Shown piece after piece: positions 53,501 through 61,400 of a DNA stretch of 64,000 nucleotides. A program made the translations under genes and the position numbers. Under the pieces are notes generated by a model, which was given only the letters and a program-made list of their open reading frames with translations, had not been told where the DNA came from and searched no databases. Every line of letters begins with the position of its first letter. The first letter of the stretch is position 1. Source of the DNA: an uncultured Alphaproteobacteria bacterium. GTDB taxonomy: Bacteria > Pseudomonadota > Alphaproteobacteria > RF32 > CAG-239. The DNA lies in contig CAKQMH010000006.1 of NCBI GenBank assembly GCA_934254915.1, positions 1 to 64,000 on the forward strand, given 5' to 3'.

Positions 53501-54598
53501 CGTGAGATGGTTTACTTCGATGATACGGATTTTCAAAATGTTAAACCTTATGATGCCAAACGTGAAGTATCCGAACCCATAACCAAAGCTGATTTCTTGA
53601 ATTATGGCCGCCCGCTGCCGGCAATTTGGCAGTTGTTGCTGCAGGATAAAGCCTTTATGGAACGCGACGTTAATCTTAAAGCTTTATTGAATGAGGGCTG
53701 CACGGCTGAAGCTTTCTTCCGTGGCGGTTTTATGCCGTGTCGGGTTGCCAATTCAACGGTGGTTGTCGATGTTAATGCCGATGGTGAGTATATTCAGGGT
53801 CCTATGCTGCCTGATATGGCCGAATGTCCGTATTGGGAAATGCGCAGCGGCGGAATTTATGATACAGCATCAGAACAAAAAATCGTTTTCGGCACTCGTC
53901 CGAGCAATCAACCCTCCGGTAGTTGTAAGTACAGCGAGTTGGGAACTTTGCTTGATGCGGATGCCGATGGTACAATCTTTTTCCGCCAAAAAGTTTATGA
54001 CGCTTTTCGCCAAATTATCGCTGACCGGCAAAAACTCGAAACTTCCGGAGATACCAAAGCGGAAACCAATCAAAAATATGCTTATGACAGTGCTCCGTTG
54101 GTCAATAATCAGATCGGGGACTATTTGCGTTATGCCGAAGGTGAACAAAAAGCCCGCAAAAATGTTGAGGAAACCAAATCTGATTATGATGATATGATAA
54201 CGACCTTAAAATCGCTTTTGGCTCAATACGGTTATGATCTTGCTGATGACTTTGACTTCAGCAACGCGCAAAACTATGAAAATATTCGCGCTAAGTTGGA
54301 TAAAATAAAAAATCGTAATGTATCCGAGGCGGTTACCAAAATCGCACAAATCAAAACTGAGGACAACGAAGTCGTGGCCGAGCGTGTCAATAAATATCAG
54401 ACAATCATTAATGCTTTGCAAAAAGATAAAGATGAGTTAACGACGATTACTGAGGCCGTAACCGAAAATAATAATCTTGACGAAGATATAAAATCTTCTA
54501 AAGTAGATGAAGAAGTCAGCAAAAAATATGAGGAGCATTTAGACAGTATCGCTTCTAAACTTAATCTGGCGCTATATCCGTTCTGCGCTAATTATTAA
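50555..54598 (+). CDS. 1347-residue exported protein of the T4SS locus
   Basis: I do not recognise this very large protein. It has a signal peptide (about 1-29, ending AQA). An N-terminal part (about 30-240) contains one Cys, and a disordered Ser/Glu/Ala stretch follows (about 245-290). The large middle has coiled coils (about 610-690, 740-830). A well-ordered domain (about 960-1180) has EGYFVGAIAKERDLKAPMPA, several Cys (GCTAEAFF, MPCRV, ECPYWEM, GSCKYSE) and EMRSGGIYD, and a final coiled coil ends at FCANY. It has no membrane helices, so it is not a VirB6. It may be a periplasmic or surface subunit specific to this system. Confidence 0.55.
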   Translation: MSWYKLKLSWLGSLLVLGVLSVAGNAQALFIDKLLKSPSIEFPVFKPSEEVINAVGTVQTTYSTGMKTKNTVEATANNIRTAIGSIQNGDFTSLMDGSFKIGQSKPRNCTIGEIKLDVTDADSVANAINEIVFKAPHPSRRVTFDNNMIRFRAENVIEIYTAAQQLQLYMEQTVKPTLAAAIKATTEGSTEGDVQTPAPDANNEAAYNEAAVLETIDSLLQVLQTATALREQLAAVRAMRSIEPEPFELKDESSSSTASEAETAAPETAIETPEIETTAALDLPLAAQHTLRNSSPLAFARLSSTSSALTAVSDAESATEDAYFASQRKYLSQNLKLEEAPESSMFHPYEYEQARMGELDKLEAVADNVSAAISAHNMIRELPSYKYAAESYQKIKAQHQKAIEALGRSQQCVLGYIGRHYKQPLNVWEGAEPPSDQTAYDQMQGIAGWSLDAFDVAKAAQATTDVMDNTVLYSSDDDFTSLSSSDTLGMAVNPEKNSVYQEIKSQNTTTSSPRAQEQVLAENRETQLIPWNIGSEASAMLVASPDKWGTLQQDYAVWTDVKSFYNQYLNAKYDNIQALLQRFSYSDILAMVVSKLQGKEQQPSETIKQKEFAKLDNTLSEQTQELENDFSQQYQTFTLQRQSAVTALQRQRDAVAEELEQASSAYKNLKDEIADTRQQIKDDAEEQTTKEIKYIEPFDNETSTLNTSWDTSSPMRFAVSLRSGFGLAGAYLQGLENIKSSFSNKVTAARKNSDIDKLETQSQDADRKVSRLKEKLQTLNAQVVQEKLETQKQAGGLASQHRSELSALAQKIQAAKDAYEDEFAQNAAAGINTLATKIVNKSKAAFVQTHGSDVKYTGPTAAALVGGLNSAVADSLDKLYDQVAARIAAAKQQYAALGDNLYNPEYHEKVVAIHQQMIADIKAMALVLNYDSMGVASKVYLYETLLTADTSAEKEGYFVGAIAKERDLKAPMPAPQFKLPPLREMVYFDDTDFQNVKPYDAKREVSEPITKADFLNYGRPLPAIWQLLLQDKAFMERDVNLKALLNEGCTAEAFFRGGFMPCRVANSTVVVDVNADGEYIQGPMLPDMAECPYWEMRSGGIYDTASEQKIVFGTRPSNQPSGSCKYSELGTLLDADADGTIFFRQKVYDAFRQIIADRQKLETSGDTKAETNQKYAYDSAPLVNNQIGDYLRYAEGEQKARKNVEETKSDYDDMITTLKSLLAQYGYDLADDFDFSNAQNYENIRAKLDKIKNRNVSEAVTKIAQIKTEDNEVVAERVNKYQTIINALQKDKDELTTITEAVTENNNLDEDIKSSKVDEEVSKKYEEHLDSIASKLNLALYPFCANY

Positions 54599-54614
54599 CC
54601 GGTGAGAAATTAAA

Positions 54615-55373
54615 ATGGAGCAAATTGAAACACAAAACGGCAGTCGTCCGTTGGCGATTGGCAGTTCAAAGGGCAGAGATTACAAGTTTATTGATAAACT
54701 TGAAAAAGAAGTCGAAACTTTTAAGCTGCATTATTATATCTGGCTGTCACGATGCTTTATCTTTTTGGCCATTTGCTCATTGTTGCTGATGATAAGCTCA
54801 TCATTGGCCTTGTTCTCATTAGCGCCGCAGGTTACGGTCGAGCCGTTTTTGATTATCAATCAGGATAGTTCCGAAGCTCTGGTACGGGAAGAACCTATTG
54901 CCACTAATATGTCATCAAAAGACAAATTGCTGGAAACTTTTATCAAGCAATATATCATTGTCCGCAACACAATCATTAATGACCCGCTGGAGATGCGCTC
55001 ACGCTGGATGCCTGGCGGTATGGTTAATTTTTTGTCTGCTCCCGATGTTTTTGAAGTGTTTAATCGTGATATCCAGCGGCGGTGGGAAAATATTTTTAAG
55101 CAGGCACTGGTTCGCGAGGTAGAGATTATTTCGGTAATGCGCCAGGGCGGAGCTAAAAGTCCGGTTTGGAAAGTCGACTTCAAAACCTATGATTTGTATG
55201 ATGAACAGGGTAAAAGTCAGGCTCAAAAAGAGTCGACCATGCGGGTGAGATATTGGACTGCGTCGGTTACGGCTTATTTTATTAAGGACCGTATGTTTGT
55301 CGGACGCCGGCTGATTAATCCGTTGGGCTTTACCGTCAGCCGTTATTCACAAACCGAAGTCGAAATCTTCTAA
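54615..55373 (+). CDS. virB8: VirB8-like inner-membrane protein (first copy)
   Basis: A 252-residue bitopic protein. A cytoplasmic N-terminus is followed by a membrane helix (about 45-72, LAICSLLLMISSSLALFSL) and a periplasmic NTF2-like VirB8 domain (about 85-250) with RSRWMPGGMV, LSAPDVFEVF, VWKVDFKTYDL, VRYWTASVTAYF and the family end motif NPLGFTVSRY. VirB8 nucleates the inner-membrane complex. It differs clearly from the second copy at 55678, so the two may form heteromers like DotI and DotJ. Confidence 0.82.
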   Translation: MEQIETQNGSRPLAIGSSKGRDYKFIDKLEKEVETFKLHYYIWLSRCFIFLAICSLLLMISSSLALFSLAPQVTVEPFLIINQDSSEALVREEPIATNMSSKDKLLETFIKQYIIVRNTIINDPLEMRSRWMPGGMVNFLSAPDVFEVFNRDIQRRWENIFKQALVREVEIISVMRQGGAKSPVWKVDFKTYDLYDEQGKSQAQKESTMRVRYWTASVTAYFIKDRMFVGRRLINPLGFTVSRYSQTEVEIF

Positions 55374-55398
55374 TTTGTTGATAAGTATAGTTAAGCTG

Positions 55399-55426
55399 TT
55401 AGACTTTTAAACTAAAAGAGTATAAT
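55399..55426 (+). promoter_or_regulatory. possible promoter before the lipoprotein gene
   Basis: TTAGAC (55399-55404) and TATAAT (55421-55426) are separated by 16 bases, 47 bases before the ATG of the lipoprotein gene. Confidence 0.45.
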
Positions 55427-55472
55427 TTCATAACATCTGGAGTTATATTATAGTTTAAGAAAGGCCTTCTTA

Positions 55473-55661
55473 ATGAATAAACATCTGCGAATTCTACTCT
55501 TTCTGGTAGTGTTTTTGCTCGCGGGCTGCTTTGGCTCTTACTATGAGCCGGAGCCGGTCGGCATCGGTAAAGGCAGCGATGAGCTTAAGCTTTCGCCTTG
55601 TGCCTGCATGGAAGTCGAACTTCCGAAAAATCTTCCTGATTGGTTTGTGGCAATAATCTAA
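55473..55661 (+). CDS. small VirB7-like lipoprotein
   Basis: A 62-residue lipoprotein with signal and lipobox LLAGC (Cys about 19). The mature part is about 44 residues, has the Cys-containing segment SPCACMEVEL and ends in DWFVAII. Its size and its place between VirB8 and VirB9 genes fit VirB7, which pairs with VirB9 at the outer membrane. The motif similarity is minimal, as in most VirB7 proteins, so the call rests on size, lipobox and position. AAAGG precedes the ATG. Confidence 0.6.
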   Translation: MNKHLRILLFLVVFLLAGCFGSYYEPEPVGIGKGSDELKLSPCACMEVELPKNLPDWFVAII

Positions 55662-55677
55662 CGTTAAGGGTTGGCAA

Positions 55678-56403
55678 ATGGCGGAACAAATCGGTAATAA
55701 TCCTAATCGTCGTCTTATCGGCAATGCTGCGCGTCGTCGGAATAATGCCGCCGCAAACAATGATTTGTTTGTGGCTAATGTCGGCGAAAAGCGCTATTTG
55801 TGGACAGCCCGCGCCTTCGCGGTTGTCGCCGCTCTCAGCATATGCTGCAATATTGTTTTGATTATGGCGATTTTTCAGGTTTTGCCGCTGTATCGCGTTG
55901 AGCCTTATTTGCTTACATTCCAAAACCGCGCGGAACAAGTTTATAACATTCAGCCGATTAAAGAAGGGCTGCGTAATCAAAAGGCTATTACTGAGGTGTT
56001 TGTGCGAGAATATGTCTTGACGCGCAGCAGTTTTGACCGCGAAATTCCGGAAATGGAAGCGCGCTGGATGCCGGGCGGTCCGATACAGGAAATGTCAGCT
56101 CCGGATGTTTATCAGGATTTTCTGAATAATACGGCTAAAAAGGCTTTGAATGTTATTCGCGCGCGCGGACTTACTCGTGATGTCAAAATTTTGTCGGTCA
56201 ACGAACTCACAAATGGTATTTGGCAGGTCGAATATGAAACCAGTGATATGTATCCTGAATCGGATAAACCGGATGTTAACTATTGGACGGCTTCGCTTAA
56301 TGTCGGTTTTCGTAAAAAAACGGTAAAATACGGCGATCGTCTTAAAAACCCGATTGGCTTCACGGTAACACGCTACGCGTTGACCTTTAATAAAGTAGAA
56401 TAG
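55678..56403 (+). CDS. virB8: VirB8-like inner-membrane protein (second copy)
   Basis: A 241-residue paralogue of the 54615 product. The membrane helix (about 40-65, FAVVAALSICCNIVLIMAIF) and the periplasmic domain carry the same landmarks: EARWMPGGPI, MSAPDVYQDF, VNYWTASLNV and NPIGFTVTRYAL. The region YRVEPYLLTF after the helix is typical VirB8. Together with the following VirB9 and repeat-protein genes it mirrors the icmL-icmK-icmE order of Dot/Icm loci. Confidence 0.82.
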   Translation: MAEQIGNNPNRRLIGNAARRRNNAAANNDLFVANVGEKRYLWTARAFAVVAALSICCNIVLIMAIFQVLPLYRVEPYLLTFQNRAEQVYNIQPIKEGLRNQKAITEVFVREYVLTRSSFDREIPEMEARWMPGGPIQEMSAPDVYQDFLNNTAKKALNVIRARGLTRDVKILSVNELTNGIWQVEYETSDMYPESDKPDVNYWTASLNVGFRKKTVKYGDRLKNPIGFTVTRYALTFNKVE

Positions 56404-56414
56404 GTGATAATTTA

Positions 56415-58079
56415 ATGGCTCGTAAACTTAACATATTTTTACCTTTGGTTGCTCTCCTTATGGTTTGGGGGGGCAAAGCTGTGTTTGCTCAGGTCGATCA
56501 GCAGGTTATGGATGCCAGTGCTGAACAGGCTCAAGGTAACTACCAGCCGATGAATATCGGTTATGCAGGCTTTAATTCGTTGGGTATGACACAGGCGGCC
56601 TGGCTTGATCCGTTGCAAAACCTTGGTGAAGGACAGAGCCGTCCGGCCTATTCGCGTTATTATTGGACGCCGGATTTGGTTTTGCCGATACGCTTGCGCG
56701 AAGGTATGATTACCTTGGTTAATTTTCCGACCTGGGAAATGATTGAAGATATCTTCATCGGTGATAATGCGACATTTGACGGCCAAATATCAGGGCCAAG
56801 CAGTTTGTTGCTTTATCCACGCAAAGGAGCTAATGTCGGTGTTGACACTAACATTATCGTTTTCGGCCGTTCGGGTAATCGTTATGTTTTTTATGTTAAG
56901 AGTGAGGCGGTTAATACGGAGCGCCTGACCAATGCCATTATTGATATTGATGTCGTCGGCGGACAGGATGGTGCCGGTACTAACGGCTTTGGCGCTTTAG
57001 CCGGACAAGGCGGTATCGGCGGTCAAGGACGCGGCGGCACAACTTCCGGCGGTAAGTCGGTTGATGCGTCTTATACCCGTCGTTTCCAAAAAAGCGACTG
57101 GTTGAAGGAAATCCCGCTTGATCCGTCTAAGTTCCGTTTTGATTTGGAAGTCTACGTTCCTAATCCGGATGATGTCGTAATTGCGCCTGAACGTGTATGG
57201 CGTGATGATATCTTTACTTATATTGATTTGGGCAAAAAAGCTCAAAATATGATACAACGTCCGGTCGTCAGCTTGATTGTTGAACGCGTTGAAGTTCCGG
57301 TTGGATTCCGTACAAAAGGTCCAGATAACCGCTTGATTATTGTCGAAGGCGTCGGTGATTTGGTCTTGCGCAACGGCAAACGATTGATTTGCATCAAGTT
57401 GCGCCGCTCCGATGAAAGCGGTTTGGAATACTCTATTGATTCAGCCGATTACTTGCCGCCGAAATGGGAGGTGTCACCGGCTATGCCGGCGCAGCAAAGC
57501 GGCAACGGCGGTGTCCCGTCAATGCCTTATGGCGGAGCGGCCGGTTCGACCGGTGCTAACGGCGGACAACTGCAGGGGCAATATGATGTCCAAGTCGGAC
57601 AAAGCCAGATGATTGTCCCGCAATATCAGCAAAATGGCGGTGCGTCTCCAAATACCGGGGCTGGTATGAGTGTCGGTTATCAGGCAACCCAAAATCCGAA
57701 TGCTCAGTTCGACTATTCTAAAATGCAACGCATCAGCAACACGCAGATGACTTCAACTTCACAGCCGACACCGTCTTTCCCGCAATATGCTTATGGTTCG
57801 GGTTTTGTTGATAGCGGCAATTCCAATATTTCGATAGAGCTCGGAACGGATAGCGACGTCGGCAATTTGGAAACTTTGTGGGATAATCTTTCCCGCAAAT
57901 ATAAAAGTGACTTAGGGCGCTATGAGCCGTTCTTCTCCGTGGATGCGCCGGCTGATGGTCAGGGTAAAGAGCTGTTCCACCTGCGCGTCGGACCGATAAA
58001 AACACTTGATGAAGGTGATAAAACTTGTGGAACATTAGGGCGTAACGGCGTATTTTGTAGTGTAGTCAGGACACAATAG
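56415..58079 (+). CDS. virB9: VirB9-like protein with C-terminal SPOR-like domain
   Basis: A 554-residue exported protein. The signal peptide (about 1-25) is followed by a VirB9-type N-terminal domain (about 75-178, YWTPDLVLPIRLREGMITLV, then GNRYVFYVKSEAVN), a Gly-rich linker (about 180-215) and a VirB9-type C-terminal domain (about 250-335, RVWRDDIFTYIDLGKKAQNM and RLIIVEGVGDLVLRNGKRLI). A Gln/Gly/Ser-rich linker leads to a SPOR-like fold at about 473-554: LETLWDNLSRKYKSDLGRYE, then FHLRVGPIKTLDEGDKTC and VFCSVVRTQ. SPOR domains bind glycan strands lacking stem peptides. Ordinary VirB9 proteins have about 270-300 residues and no such domain, so this is a fusion. Confidence 0.8.
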   Translation: MARKLNIFLPLVALLMVWGGKAVFAQVDQQVMDASAEQAQGNYQPMNIGYAGFNSLGMTQAAWLDPLQNLGEGQSRPAYSRYYWTPDLVLPIRLREGMITLVNFPTWEMIEDIFIGDNATFDGQISGPSSLLLYPRKGANVGVDTNIIVFGRSGNRYVFYVKSEAVNTERLTNAIIDIDVVGGQDGAGTNGFGALAGQGGIGGQGRGGTTSGGKSVDASYTRRFQKSDWLKEIPLDPSKFRFDLEVYVPNPDDVVIAPERVWRDDIFTYIDLGKKAQNMIQRPVVSLIVERVEVPVGFRTKGPDNRLIIVEGVGDLVLRNGKRLICIKLRRSDESGLEYSIDSADYLPPKWEVSPAMPAQQSGNGGVPSMPYGGAAGSTGANGGQLQGQYDVQVGQSQMIVPQYQQNGGASPNTGAGMSVGYQATQNPNAQFDYSKMQRISNTQMTSTSQPTPSFPQYAYGSGFVDSGNSNISIELGTDSDVGNLETLWDNLSRKYKSDLGRYEPFFSVDAPADGQGKELFHLRVGPIKTLDEGDKTCGTLGRNGVFCSVVRTQ

Positions 58080-58087
58080 TCAGTATA

Positions 58088-61000
58088 ATGGATAGAGATA
58101 ATTTAACACATTCCGAGAAGTATATTAAAAAAACCAATCGCATAATCCTTGCGATTGGTATTACTTCATTGGCTATCTTTATCTTTGGCGTTATTTTGCT
58201 GATTAAAAGTAATAAAAAAAACGATGAATACGAAGATCCGGTCTTTACGGATAATGCCGATGTTTTGAATATGGAGGAAACCTCGCCGCTGACTCACGGT
58301 ATTGAGTTTAACACCTTAGACACGGAGGTGCCGTTGACTACAACACCCGATCCGGTGCCGATGGGTGAGGTTGTCTTAGGAACTGATGCTAAAAATGTTT
58401 TAACTCTGGGAACTAACGGCAAAGTTCCGGTTCGAATTGTCAGCGTGGAGTTGGCTGACCCGCCGGCTGACGGTTTTACTTTTCAAGACAATTGCAGCGG
58501 CAAATCGTTGAGCGGTGATGAAACCTGCCATATAACCATGAGTTGGACGCCGGTTATTGCCGGAAATGTGCAGAATAATTTTGTGATTGTTTGGCATGAA
58601 CTCAGCTTAAGCAAAGAAAATGCCAAATCCGCTAAAGTTCCGGTTACCGGTAATGCGGTGGTAAAAGAGGATTGTAAACTCTGCGAAAATGTGCCGACGG
58701 CAAATAGTGACGGCACCGAACAGGCTAAGGCTGTCCGCTACGCTATCGGACCTGACGGCAAGGTTATCGGCACAATTGATGAAGACGGATATGTTCGCGA
58801 TGCTAACGGTAATATTATCGGCCGCGTCGGTGAAAACGGACTGGTGCTTGATAAAGACGGCAATGTCAGCGGCGTGGCTGAAAACCGACAGGCTGTTTAT
58901 GATGAGTTTGGCAATCTTATCGGCTATGTAAATCCGGACGGTACGGTTGTTGATAAAGACGGCAATGTTATCGGTCGTGTTTTGCCTGATGGCACAGTGG
59001 TTGATTTGAACGGCAAAACAATCGGTCGTGCGGTTGATACCGGTTTTGTTTATGATAAAGACGGCAATATTATCGGTCGTGTTATGGCTGATGGTACTGT
59101 GGTTGATATGAACGGTAATGTTATCGGCCGTGTTCAGCCGGATGGCACTGTTGTCGACAAAGACGGCAATCTTATCGGCTCAATCTCTAAACCGGGGCGT
59201 ACGGCTGTCGATGCCAACGGTAATGTTATCGGCGTGGTTATGCCGGATGGTTCGGTGGTTGATGCCAATGGTAATGTTATCGGTTATGTTGATGAAAACG
59301 GCAATGTCGTTTCTTCTCAAAAATCACCATTGCAAGGTAAAAAATTGCGTGTAGCCTATGATTCCAACGGCAATATTATCGGGTATATTGATGAAAACGG
59401 CAATCTTTTGGATAAAGACGGTAACATTATCGGTCGGATGTTGGAAGACGGCACGGTGGTTGATAAAGACGGCAGCGTTATCGGCTATGCCGGCGAAAAT
59501 GTGGAATTTGACGCCGAAGGCAATGTTATCGGCTCGCTGGTGGCGCTTAACCGTTTGCCGATAACGCCGCAAGGTACGCTGCTTGGTACGGTGCAAAATG
59601 ACGGTTCGGTCGAAAACAGCCTTAAACAGGTTGTCGGACGGGTGATGTCCAATGGTTTGGTGCGCGAACCTAACGGCGCTAAAATTATTGCCAAAATGGT
59701 ACGGGGCGGGTTTGTGGTCGGCTATGGCTGTAAGCAGATAGGATATTTGGACAAAGACGGCAAAATCAAAAAAGGCAATGAAGAAACAACCTATAAAATT
59801 AATCATGAGGGTGTTGTTACCGACAACGAAGGTAAATATGCCGGCGAGATTGTAAAAATTGGTCGGGTCTTTGATAATAGTTGCCGCTTGTTGGGTATTG
59901 CCGATACCAACGGCATTGTAAAGAACAGCTCCAACCGCTATGTCGGTTGTGTCAACCCCGACGGCACGGTCTTGGATGAAAAGGGCGATTTAATCGGCGC
60001 GGTTATGAAACATGGTGCGGCGGTTGACTATGATGGCAACTATATCGGCCACGTCGATAATAATAACGTGGTGATTAATGACGCTAATCTTCCGGTTGGT
60101 TGTGTCGGTATTCGGGGCGATGTTGCCAATAATAAAGGTGTTTATATCGGACACATTGTCGGTTCTAAATATGGCTTTGACTTAAACGGCAATTATCTGA
60201 ATCCGGTCGATGATAAAGCTCAGGTCAAAATATATGGCAAACCTTCGGCACGGTTGTCTGCAAACGGTTTACTGCTTAACGAAAAAAATGAAATCGTTGG
60301 TACGGTAATGGATAGCAAAACTACGGTGGTTGATGCCGCGGGCAATCTTATCGGAGTTTTGTTCCCTGATGGCAATGTCTACAATGACAAAGGCGTAACC
60401 CAAGGCAAAATCAAAGGCGATGGTTTAAGTTTTTATAATAACGCTTTAGGGCGTCCGGCTTTTCGCGGTGAAGTTATTGATACCAAGGGGCAGATTATCG
60501 GTGTTGCCGAATATGACGGCAGTGTTTTCAGCCGTTATGGCGAACAACTCGGACATCTGGATGCCAAGGGCGCGCTGATTGACCATAAGGGGCAGTATGT
60601 CGGAGCGGTGGTTCATTCCGGTGCCGCAATCGGTTATGACGGTTCGTATGTCGGCTATGCCGTGTCCAGCGGGCGGGTAATCGATTTATCCGGTTCGGTT
60701 GTCGGCATGGTTACTTATGACGGCAAAGTCAGTGATACTGACGGCAATATTATCGGTGAAGTAATTCCCGAAAACATAATGGTCGATATTTGGGGCAATT
60801 ATCGAGGCCGCATGAACTCCCTTGGTGATGTTATTGACTTAAAAGGTGATACGGTTACGGCGGTGTTGCCGGGCGGCTCTACCGAACTTAATTTAAGCTT
60901 GTTGAAACGCGGCGGCGTTATCGACTTCGGTGGCAATGTTATTGGCGCGGTAATGCCTAACGGAACGGTAGTTAATAATAGCAATGTCATCATCGGGCGT

Positions 61001-61396
61001 GTTTTGTCGGATGGTAATGTCCTTAGTCTGGCCGGAAAACTTATTGGTGAATTAGCAATGGGCGACATCGTCATTGATAATACTGATAAAGTTGTGGGTT
61101 ATGTAAATTTTGATGGTAAAATCCGCGGTTTTGATGATAATATCATAGGCAACAGCCTTTCCAGCGGTTTAGCTACTGACGGCAGCGACGGTATTCTTGG
61201 TAAAATCTATGAAATCGGCGCAACAATTTTGGGTAATGACGGCGAGTATAAAGGTCGTCTTGCTCCTGACGGAACGGTGCTTGACCGCAAAGGCGAAATG
61301 ATAGGACGGATTAAAAGTAACGGCACTTTTGTTGATTTGGATAAAAAAGTTGCCGGTTATGTTTTGCAGGAAGTTGCCAAAAACCGGAGGAACTGA
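58088..61396 (+). CDS. membrane-anchored giant repeat protein in the VirB10/DotG position
   Basis: A 1102-residue protein. A short cytoplasmic part is followed by one membrane helix (about 18-38, IILAIGITSLAIFIFGVILL), a short acidic linker and an Ig-like domain (about 90-190) resembling choice-of-anchor/ASPM-type folds (FTFQDNCSGKSLSGDETCHI, then WTPVIAGNVQNNFVI). From about residue 218 to the end come roughly fifty tandem units of 17 residues, consensus D-x-x-G-N-x-I-G-x-V-x-x-D-G-x-V-V. The first dozen are nearly identical (VVDKDGNVIGRVLPDGT) and later ones are degenerate. VirB10 and DotG also have an N-terminal anchor, and DotG has repeats, but no VirB10 C-terminal domain is visible here. 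The repeat loosely resembles fungal DUF3659 repeats. Confidence 0.6.
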   Translation: MDRDNLTHSEKYIKKTNRIILAIGITSLAIFIFGVILLIKSNKKNDEYEDPVFTDNADVLNMEETSPLTHGIEFNTLDTEVPLTTTPDPVPMGEVVLGTDAKNVLTLGTNGKVPVRIVSVELADPPADGFTFQDNCSGKSLSGDETCHITMSWTPVIAGNVQNNFVIVWHELSLSKENAKSAKVPVTGNAVVKEDCKLCENVPTANSDGTEQAKAVRYAIGPDGKVIGTIDEDGYVRDANGNIIGRVGENGLVLDKDGNVSGVAENRQAVYDEFGNLIGYVNPDGTVVDKDGNVIGRVLPDGTVVDLNGKTIGRAVDTGFVYDKDGNIIGRVMADGTVVDMNGNVIGRVQPDGTVVDKDGNLIGSISKPGRTAVDANGNVIGVVMPDGSVVDANGNVIGYVDENGNVVSSQKSPLQGKKLRVAYDSNGNIIGYIDENGNLLDKDGNIIGRMLEDGTVVDKDGSVIGYAGENVEFDAEGNVIGSLVALNRLPITPQGTLLGTVQNDGSVENSLKQVVGRVMSNGLVREPNGAKIIAKMVRGGFVVGYGCKQIGYLDKDGKIKKGNEETTYKINHEGVVTDNEGKYAGEIVKIGRVFDNSCRLLGIADTNGIVKNSSNRYVGCVNPDGTVLDEKGDLIGAVMKHGAAVDYDGNYIGHVDNNNVVINDANLPVGCVGIRGDVANNKGVYIGHIVGSKYGFDLNGNYLNPVDDKAQVKIYGKPSARLSANGLLLNEKNEIVGTVMDSKTTVVDAAGNLIGVLFPDGNVYNDKGVTQGKIKGDGLSFYNNALGRPAFRGEVIDTKGQIIGVAEYDGSVFSRYGEQLGHLDAKGALIDHKGQYVGAVVHSGAAIGYDGSYVGYAVSSGRVIDLSGSVVGMVTYDGKVSDTDGNIIGEVIPENIMVDIWGNYRGRMNSLGDVIDLKGDTVTAVLPGGSTELNLSLLKRGGVIDFGGNVIGAVMPNGTVVNNSNVIIGRVLSDGNVLSLAGKLIGELAMGDIVIDNTDKVVGYVNFDGKIRGFDDNIIGNSLSSGLATDGSDGILGKIYEIGATILGNDGEYKGRLAPDGTVLDRKGEMIGRIKSNGTFVDLDKKVAGYVLQEVAKNRRN
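58742..61380 (+). repeat. 51-base tandem repeat array encoding 17-residue units
   Basis: The DNA is built of units of about 51 bases. Recurring cores such as GGCAATGTTATCGGTCGTGT and GATAAAGACGGCAATATTAT are best conserved between about 58780 and 59480 and decay towards the 3' end. Direct copies invite slippage and recombination, so unit number may vary between strains. Confidence 0.8.
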
Positions 61397-61400
61397 TTAG

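Noticed and set aside
50555..54598. The 1347-residue protein as VirB6
   Set aside because: It has only a signal peptide and no cluster of membrane helices, which VirB6 requires.
59324..59806. Minus-strand ORF of 160 residues inside the repeat array
   Set aside because: The tandem repeat opens several frames at once. The plus frame has the signal, the spacing and the protein-level periodicity.
58742..61380. The regular 51-base repeats as a CRISPR array
   Set aside because: The units are in-frame coding sequence with gradual divergence and no unique spacers, and no cas genes are present.
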